Below, one piece after another: positions 59,120 through 64,000 of a stretch of 64,000 nt of DNA; the first letter of the stretch is position 1, and each line of letters opens with the position of its first letter. The translations under genes were made by a program, and so were the position numbers. Where the stretch lies: positions 186,001 to 250,000 of the forward strand of contig CAYYPK010000003.1 in assembly GCA_964473525.1 (NCBI GenBank), given 5' to 3'. The DNA comes from GCA-2687025 sp964473525 (lineage in GTDB: Bacteria; Poribacteria; WGA-4E; GCA-2687025). The notes under the pieces are model-generated. The model searched no databases. It was not told the origin of the DNA and saw only the letters and a list, made by a program, of their open reading frames with translations.

Positions 59120-59394
59120 GCTGGGCGGTCGTGTTCGAGCGTTTCGCACGCGAATACGGCTGGACGCCCGCCGTGTGTCGCCGCTTGACCATCCGGCAGA
59201 TACAGACGTTCTGGCAGGCGATGCACGCCCGGTACACCGGCGAGCAGGAGGCCTCGCGCGCTGCCGCTCCCACCCCTCGTGGACGCGGGAGAGCTCCCGT
59301 CGAGCAGAGCCAGACCGCGGACGGACGCACCGTGCGCCGCTACAACCTTCTCTCCATGTGGGACCGGACGCGAGGTTCAGCGGCGAGCGGATAG
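59116..59394 (+). CDS. Small overlapping gene, second tail-chaperone-like protein
   Basis: A 92-residue protein starting at GTG, which overlaps the previous stop in GTGA. The start WAVVFERFAREYGWTPAVCR, then LTIRQIQTFWQAM, resembles the small T-type chaperone ORFs and related phage proteins that pair with the G-type gene. It lies in the -1 frame relative to the upstream gene, as in lambda G/GT, but I found no slippery heptamer near the overlap, so translational coupling is more likely. The tail is basic and Pro/Arg-rich. Confidence 0.45.
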   Translation: MSWAVVFERFAREYGWTPAVCRRLTIRQIQTFWQAMHARYTGEQEASRAAAPTPRGRGRAPVEQSQTADGRTVRRYNLLSMWDRTRGSAASG

Positions 59395-59403
59395 CGGACG
59401 GCG

Positions 59404-60606
59404 TCAGTCCACGATGGCCTGATAGGTCAGCGCGCGGAACTCCGTGGCCGTCGGGTAGTGATTGTTCGGCATGAACTGCGTGAGGAGGATGGCGACTAGA
59501 TCCTCCCGCGGGTCTATCCAGAACACCGTGCTTGCCGCGCCTCCCCAGGCGTACGTGCCGTCGGAACCGATCTCGCCGCCAGCGGCCGCGTTGCGAAGGA
59601 CTGAGAATCCCAGGCCGAAGCCTCGACTCGGCTCCCGGTCCTCGCCAAAGCGGACGCACAGGTCGGGTGGGAGATGGTCGCGTGAGACGTGTTGCACGGT
59701 CTTGCGTCCCAGCAGGCGCACGCCGTCAAGCTCCCCGCCGTTCAGCATCATCTGGCAGAAGCGCAGGTAGTCCGCTGCGGTCGACACAAGGCCGCCCCCA
59801 CCGGACGGCAGCGCGGGCGCCTTCGTGAATCGCCCGGTCGTTGGGTCGTCGATAACCGTGAGCGCCCCCGACTCCTCATCCGGCCCGTAGTTGGCGGCGA
59901 AGCGGTCGAGCTTGTCCGCTGGCGCGTGAAAGTGGGTGTCCACCATCCCCAGTGGCTCGAACAGTTCGCGGCTGAGGTACCCGTCGAACGGCGCGCCAGA
60001 CACGACCTGGACCAGATACCCAAGCACGTCCGTCGACAGGCTGTATTCCCACTCCGCGCCGGGATGGTGCATCAGCGGAATCTCGCCGAGCCTGCGCGCC
60101 ATGTCCTCCAGCGTGCCGCCGGTCACGTCAGCCTGCTGGTACGCCTTGTCGACAGGCGCGTCGCTCCAGCCGTAGCTCAGGCCGGACGTGTGGGTCAGCA
60201 GGTCACGCACGGTCATCGGGCGTCTCGGCGCGACTCCGGCGCCGTCCGCCTCGTCGTAGACGCTCAGGTCCGCGAATTCTGGGAGGTACTCCGACACCGG
60301 AGCGGTCAGCCGCAACTTGCCGTGCTCGTAGAGCATCATCACCGCGACGCTGGTGATCGGCTTCGTCATGGAGTAGATGCGGACGATCGTGTCGTCGCGC
60401 ATGGGCAGATCGGCTTCGACGTGCGCCATGCCTACCGACTCGAAGTGGACCACTTCGCCGCGCCGCGCGATCAGCGTCGTGATGCCGGCGAGCTTCCCAT
60501 CGTCGACGTACTTCTGCATGACAGGTCGGATGCGTCCCAGCCTCTCGACGGACATACCTACGCGCTCAGGGGACGCAATCGGGACGGCCGCTGCGGCAGA
60601 TGCCAT
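59404..60606 (-). CDS. Class C beta-lactamase-fold serine hydrolase
   Basis: A 400-residue serine hydrolase of the beta-lactamase/D-alanyl-D-alanine carboxypeptidase/esterase EstB superfamily. The nucleophile motif is SMTK (Ser 79, Lys 82). HTSGLSYGW follows, and the conserved PLGMVDTHF and GYLVQVVSG blocks mark the fold. Members are esterases or peptidases; nothing indicates antibiotic resistance. It has no signal peptide, unlike its close paralog upstream at 60635-61890. GAGGAG lies before the ATG at 60606. Confidence 0.85.
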   Translation of the reverse strand: MASAAAAVPIASPERVGMSVERLGRIRPVMQKYVDDGKLAGITTLIARRGEVVHFESVGMAHVEADLPMRDDTIVRIYSMTKPITSVAVMMLYEHGKLRLTAPVSEYLPEFADLSVYDEADGAGVAPRRPMTVRDLLTHTSGLSYGWSDAPVDKAYQQADVTGGTLEDMARRLGEIPLMHHPGAEWEYSLSTDVLGYLVQVVSGAPFDGYLSRELFEPLGMVDTHFHAPADKLDRFAANYGPDEESGALTVIDDPTTGRFTKAPALPSGGGGLVSTAADYLRFCQMMLNGGELDGVRLLGRKTVQHVSRDHLPPDLCVRFGEDREPSRGFGLGFSVLRNAAAGGEIGSDGTYAWGGAASTVFWIDPREDLVAILLTQFMPNNHYPTATEFRALTYQAIVD

Positions 60607-60634
60607 GGGCTCTCCTCGTGTCTAGTCAGGTTGT

Positions 60635-61890
60635 TCAGTCGACGATGGCCTGGTACGTCAACGCGCCGAACTCGGAGCCGAGCGGGTACCGGCCGCTGGG
60701 CATGAACTGCGTGAGCAGGATCGCCACGACGTCCTCGTCCGGGTCGATCCAGAACACGGTGCTCGCGGCTCCACCCCACGAGAAGGTTCCGTCCGAGCCG
60801 ACTTCACCGTTCAGGGCCGCGTTGCGGTTCACCGCGAACCCGAGCCCAAAGCCCTGGCTGGGATTGCGGGCGGACCCCCAGCGCACGGACAGGTCGGGCG
60901 GCAGGTGATCGCGCGTCATGTGGTCCACCGTCTTGCGCCCTAGCAGCCGGACGCCGTCCAACTCGCCGCCGTTCAGCATCATCTGACAGAAGCGGAAGTA
61001 GTCGGCTGCTGTCGACGCAAGACCGCCCCGCCTGATATCAAGGTGCGCGGTGACGCAAACTCCCCTGTGTTTGGGTCGTCAATCACGGTCAACGCGTCCG
61101 CCTCGTCGTCCCAGCCGTAGTTCGCGGCGAACCTGTCGAGCTTCTCCTCCGGCACGTGGAACGACGTGTCCACCATCCCCAATGGCTCGAAGATCTCCTG
61201 CTGCAGGTACTCGTCGAACGGCACACCGGAGACGACCTGCACCAGATATCCCAGCACATCCGTGGACATCCCATAGAGCCACTCGGAGCCGGGGTGATGG
61301 TGCAAAGGCAGTCCCGCGAGCTTCTTGGCCATCTCCTCCAATGTCCCGCCCCACAGGTCGGCCTCCCCATACGCCTTATCGACGTGCGTCCCACCCCATC
61401 CATACCCGATGCCTGCGGTGTGGTTCAGCAAGTCGCGGGGGGTCATCGCGCGTTCTGGCTCGACGCCGTCGGGGTTCTGCGCGTCGAACACGCGGACGTC
61501 GACGAACTCTGGTATGTAGTCGGCCACGGGCGCCGTGAGACGTAGTAGTCCCTGCTCGTACAGCATCATCACCGCAACGCTCGTGATGGGCTTGGACATG
61601 GAGTAGATGCGCACGATGGTGTCCGGAGCCATCGCGACACCGGCTTCCACGTGCGCCATCCCGACCGACTCGAAATGCGCGACCTTGCCGTGACGCGCCA
61701 CCAGCGTGGTGATGCCGCCGAGCTTCCCGTCGTCAACGTACTTCTGCATGTGCTGGCGAATACGCGCAAGTCTTTCCGCGGACATGCCTACGTCCGCAGG
61801 CTCCGCGCGCGGCAGTTCCCCCGCCGCCGCGACCGCGACCCACACCGACAGCAGCGCCACTATCGCCGCCCTGACAATGGGACGTCCCAT
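60635..61890 (-). pseudogene. Class C beta-lactamase-fold hydrolase, frameshifted paralog
   Basis: A paralog of the neighbouring hydrolase with a signal peptide (AAIVALLSVWVAVAAAG), the motif SMSK and the same blocks (HTAGIGYGWGG, PLGMVDTSF, GYLVQVVSG). The frame breaks near 61026-61029: the paralog codes SGGGGLVSTAADY, here a run of four Gs (in the coding sense) gives SGGAVLRRQQ, and one more G would restore SGGGGLASTAADY. The C-terminal 115 residues are intact in the other frame (60635-60982). So it is a single-base deletion in a G-run, real or an assembly error. AAGGAG precedes the ATG at 61890. Confidence 0.82.
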
Positions 61891-62054
61891 CACCCGCTCC
61901 TTGCCTTCTGTCTGCTATTACCGCGCCAGCATCACCCTATCACGCAGAGCGACGACGCTGGAACAGCCGCCTGTGAGGGCGCCAGAGCTTCCGCGCCCTG
62001 ACTACGCGCGGTATGCTGCGTGGCGCCAGTTCCCTGTAGCCGCTGGAGGTCATC

Positions 62055-62954
62055 ATGCGCGCCACGATCCTATGCCATCTCGTCACCAGTCTGTGTCTCA
62101 TCGCAGCTTCGCCCGTGGCCGTCGGCGCGGAGCAGGAGCTCGCGACCGCCTGGGACTGGGTGTACGAGCGTCCCTCCGCCGAGGAGGCGCTGGAGTTCCT
62201 TCGCACACTACCTGCGATCGGCCGTGAGGGCGGGCTGGTACAACCATGGGCGGACGCCACCGTGGACGACGTGCGCTCCATGACAACGCTACAGTTCGGT
62301 GGGCACATCGAGGGCGGGGACCATCTCCACATGGACGGCGACGACTGGCGGTACGTCACGGCGTTCGAGGCAGTCGAGGTAGCCAACCTGTGGGAGATCG
62401 GTGGCGCGGACAACCGCGCTATGCACCACCTGGGACACATGGCTCCATCGCTGCACACGCTGCAGTTCGAGCAGGCGGACGAGGTCACCGCCGAGGGCGT
62501 CCGCGAACTGCGTCGACTGACCGGCCTCACGACGCTGATGATCGGCTGGTCGGCGAACATCGACGACGACGCGGTGGCAGCCATTGGTTGGATGAGCAGT
62601 CTCGAAGAGCTGAACATCTCTGGCAACCCGAAGATCAAGGGGCCAGGGCTGCGATTCCTCAACAGGCTCATGCTGCCCAAGCTGCGGGTGTTGAGACTTT
62701 CGATGTCCGCGTTGACCGACGACGCGCTCGTGCATCTGAAGCATCTCAGCGTTGAGCAGTTGGACCTGTCGAAGGCGCCCGACTGGGTGGAGAACGCGCC
62801 GTACTACCTCAGCGCCGACGGCATCCTCGCGTTCCTGTCCAGCGCGGACACTCTACCCAGTCTGCGCACGTTGACGCTGAAGAACGTGGAGCTGTCAGCG
62901 GAGCAGAAGGCGGCGTTCGCGAAGGCGCGACCGTATCTGTCGCTGGACCTGTAG
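62055..62954 (+). CDS. Exported leucine-rich-repeat protein
   Basis: A 299-residue protein with a signal peptide (LVTSLCLIAASPVAVGA) and about six irregular leucine-rich repeats, e.g. LHTLQFEQADEVTAEGVREL, LTTLMIGWSANIDDDAVAAI, LEELNISGNPKIKGPGLRFL and LRVLRLSMSALTDDALVHLK. The pattern is the ribonuclease-inhibitor-like kind seen in planctomycetes and related bacteria, a binding scaffold. No catalytic domain is present. TGGAGG lies before the ATG. Confidence 0.75.
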   Translation: MRATILCHLVTSLCLIAASPVAVGAEQELATAWDWVYERPSAEEALEFLRTLPAIGREGGLVQPWADATVDDVRSMTTLQFGGHIEGGDHLHMDGDDWRYVTAFEAVEVANLWEIGGADNRAMHHLGHMAPSLHTLQFEQADEVTAEGVRELRRLTGLTTLMIGWSANIDDDAVAAIGWMSSLEELNISGNPKIKGPGLRFLNRLMLPKLRVLRLSMSALTDDALVHLKHLSVEQLDLSKAPDWVENAPYYLSADGILAFLSSADTLPSLRTLTLKNVELSAEQKAAFAKARPYLSLDL

Positions 62955-62993
62955 ACGCCGGCGTGACACGTTCCATTCCTATGGAGATACCGG

Positions 62994-63938
62994 ATGGACC
63001 CCCTGAAGATCGGACTCATCGGCGCCGGTGGTTTCGCCAGCCACACGATGCATCCAGCGCTGCACCTGGCACCGGTCGCCGTGCAGGCGGTGTGCGACAT
63101 GGACGACGCGCGCGCGCAACGGGCGGCGAGCAAGTTTGGCAGCGGACGGCACTACACCGACCACCACGAGATGTATGAGAACGAAGACCTGGAGGCGGTC
63201 GCCATCTGCATGGGGCCAGCAGCGCGGCAGGCTCTTGCTCTCGAGGCGCTGGAGGCTGGGTACAACGTGTTCGTGCCGAAGCCTCCCGCGTCGACAGTCG
63301 CGGAGACGGCGGAACTCGCCGAAGCCGCCGCCCGGGCCGGCAAGACGATGCAGGTGAATTTCCAGCGGCGGTTCAGCCACGCGTCTCGTCAGAGCAAGGC
63401 GATCATGGCGACGGACGAGTTTGGCGAACTGGCGCAGCTCTATTGCTCGTTCTGTAGCGGCGGCTACGGCTCGCGGAAGGACTATCTCCTCGACTTCGCC
63501 ATCCACCATTTCGACCTGTGTCGGCATCTCGGCGGCAATGTCCGTCGCGTGGCGTCCATGGAGAACTGGATCGCTGGACAGGCGTCGTTCGCTGTCTCCG
63601 TCGAATTCGAGAGTGGGGCCGTGGGCCTGCTCCAGCTCAACAGCCAGCGCCTGTGGGCGCGCAACTACGACCGCATAGAGCTGACCGGGCAAGGCTCGTA
63701 CATCGTCGCCGACGACCTGTGGACGATCCGGCACTACACCGGCGACGGCAACACGTTCACCGAGAACTACTCCGACGAACGCAACGGAGAGCTGAGCGGC
63801 GACGGTCACAGTCTCACGGAGTTCGTCACGGCGATCCGCGAGGGCAGGGAGCCCATCGCGAGCATCCAGGACGGCGTTGAGACGATGCGGCTGTACGAAG
63901 CCGTCCTCGCTGGGCCAGAGGGCATCGTGACTCTGTAG
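62994..63938 (+). CDS. Gfo/Idh/MocA family oxidoreductase
   Basis: A 314-residue NAD(P)-binding dehydrogenase. The Rossmann loop is IGLIGAGGFASH (6-17); VFVPKPPAS holds the family lysine in place of EKP (Lys of PKP), and FAIHHFDLCRHLGG has the DxxxH-type catalytic segment. It keeps the lysine that the 16597 oxidoreductase lacks. The substrate is probably a sugar or inositol. GGAG seven bases before the ATG sets the start. The next gene, cut by the window edge, looks like a second dehydrogenase and may form an operon with it. Confidence 0.83.
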   Translation: MDPLKIGLIGAGGFASHTMHPALHLAPVAVQAVCDMDDARAQRAASKFGSGRHYTDHHEMYENEDLEAVAICMGPAARQALALEALEAGYNVFVPKPPASTVAETAELAEAAARAGKTMQVNFQRRFSHASRQSKAIMATDEFGELAQLYCSFCSGGYGSRKDYLLDFAIHHFDLCRHLGGNVRRVASMENWIAGQASFAVSVEFESGAVGLLQLNSQRLWARNYDRIELTGQGSYIVADDLWTIRHYTGDGNTFTENYSDERNGELSGDGHSLTEFVTAIREGREPIASIQDGVETMRLYEAVLAGPEGIVTL

Positions 63939-63965
63939 ACACGAGGGTGGATGGGAGTTGACGGC

Positions 63966-64000
63966 ATGCCGACAATGAAGGCAGCGATCTACTCGGGCAT
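63966..64000 (+). CDS. Partial 5' end of a probable zinc-type alcohol dehydrogenase
   Basis: Only 11 residues are visible, MPTMKAAIYSG and one more. MKAAxYxG is the usual start of medium-chain zinc-dependent alcohol/sorbitol/threonine dehydrogenases. GGGAG lies eight bases before this ATG; an in-frame ATG at 63951 is the alternative. The gene runs off the window. Confidence 0.4.
   Translation, partial: MPTMKAAIYSG

Noticed and set aside
59404..61890. Beta-lactamase resistance genes
   Set aside because: The SxxK-containing class C fold is shared by many esterases and peptidases; the paired paralogs look like metabolic or cell-wall hydrolases.

Overview
The window is a GC-rich bacterial chromosome segment with densely packed genes on both strands and many GTG starts. 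No rRNA or tRNA gene was seen. The content (LamG, VCBS/UnbV, PhyH, Gfo/Idh/MocA, IolE-like, DUF6785 and tandem HEAT lipoproteins) fits uncultured, polysaccharide-using bacteria of the Poribacteria/Latescibacteria/PVC-like kind. This placement is inferred from gene families only.

Layout. 0-11.6 kb: a double alpha/beta hydrolase, Cu/Zn superoxide dismutase, DUF202 protein, two tandem LamG proteins, a threonine-synthase-like enzyme, a TPR + FG-GAP/UnbV pair, a glycosidase-like protein and an RRM protein. 12.4-19.3 kb: patatin, IolE-like isomerase, CinA-like protein, an ECF sigma factor with an unusual C-terminal domain, a sugar oxidoreductase, a Cys-less thioredoxin-fold lipoprotein and a truncated second copy of the oxidoreductase. 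19.4-24.0 kb: the first phage-like cassette (coiled-coil protein, tail-fibre-like protein with no normal start codon, a 582-residue unknown protein, a TolB-type propeller and a small glycosyltransferase). 24.2-31.3 kb: kinase-fold protein, IS256 transposase stub, a frameshifted AAA/WD40 membrane protein, a glycosyltransferase fragment and an MBL hydrolase. 31.5-40.8 kb: DUF6785 membrane protein, small lipoproteins, a PepSY pair, FKBP, two tiny membrane ORFs, PhyH, an FN3 lipoprotein and a double VOC protein. 41.3-47.3 kb: a five-gene operon of PadR regulator, membrane protein and three HEAT-type exported proteins. 47.3-53.7 kb: GH30-like hydrolase, DegT aminotransferase, a third LamG protein, an epimerase and another glycosidase-like protein. 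53.9-59.4 kb: the second cassette, with a paralog of the 582-residue protein, two tandem TolB propellers separated by a duplication scar, a second gene remnant, and phage tail-tube plus tail-chaperone-like genes. 59.4-64 kb: two class C beta-lactamase-fold hydrolases (one frameshifted), an LRR protein, another oxidoreductase and the first codons of a probable dehydrogenase.

Two patterns stand out. First, three LamG proteins and three TolB-type propellers, which are unrelated folds that are all exported, end in the same short tail around T-x-W-G-x-[LVM]-[KR]; this may be an undescribed sorting or anchoring tag. Second, two distant loci combine signal-peptide-less phage-tail-like genes with a large unknown family (named here MAKxHHD) and tagged propellers, and both are surrounded by fragments of their own genes. 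This suggests a duplicating, phage-derived surface or tail module. Several single-base defects (start codon at 19770, frameshifts near 27840 and 61027) could be real or assembly errors.
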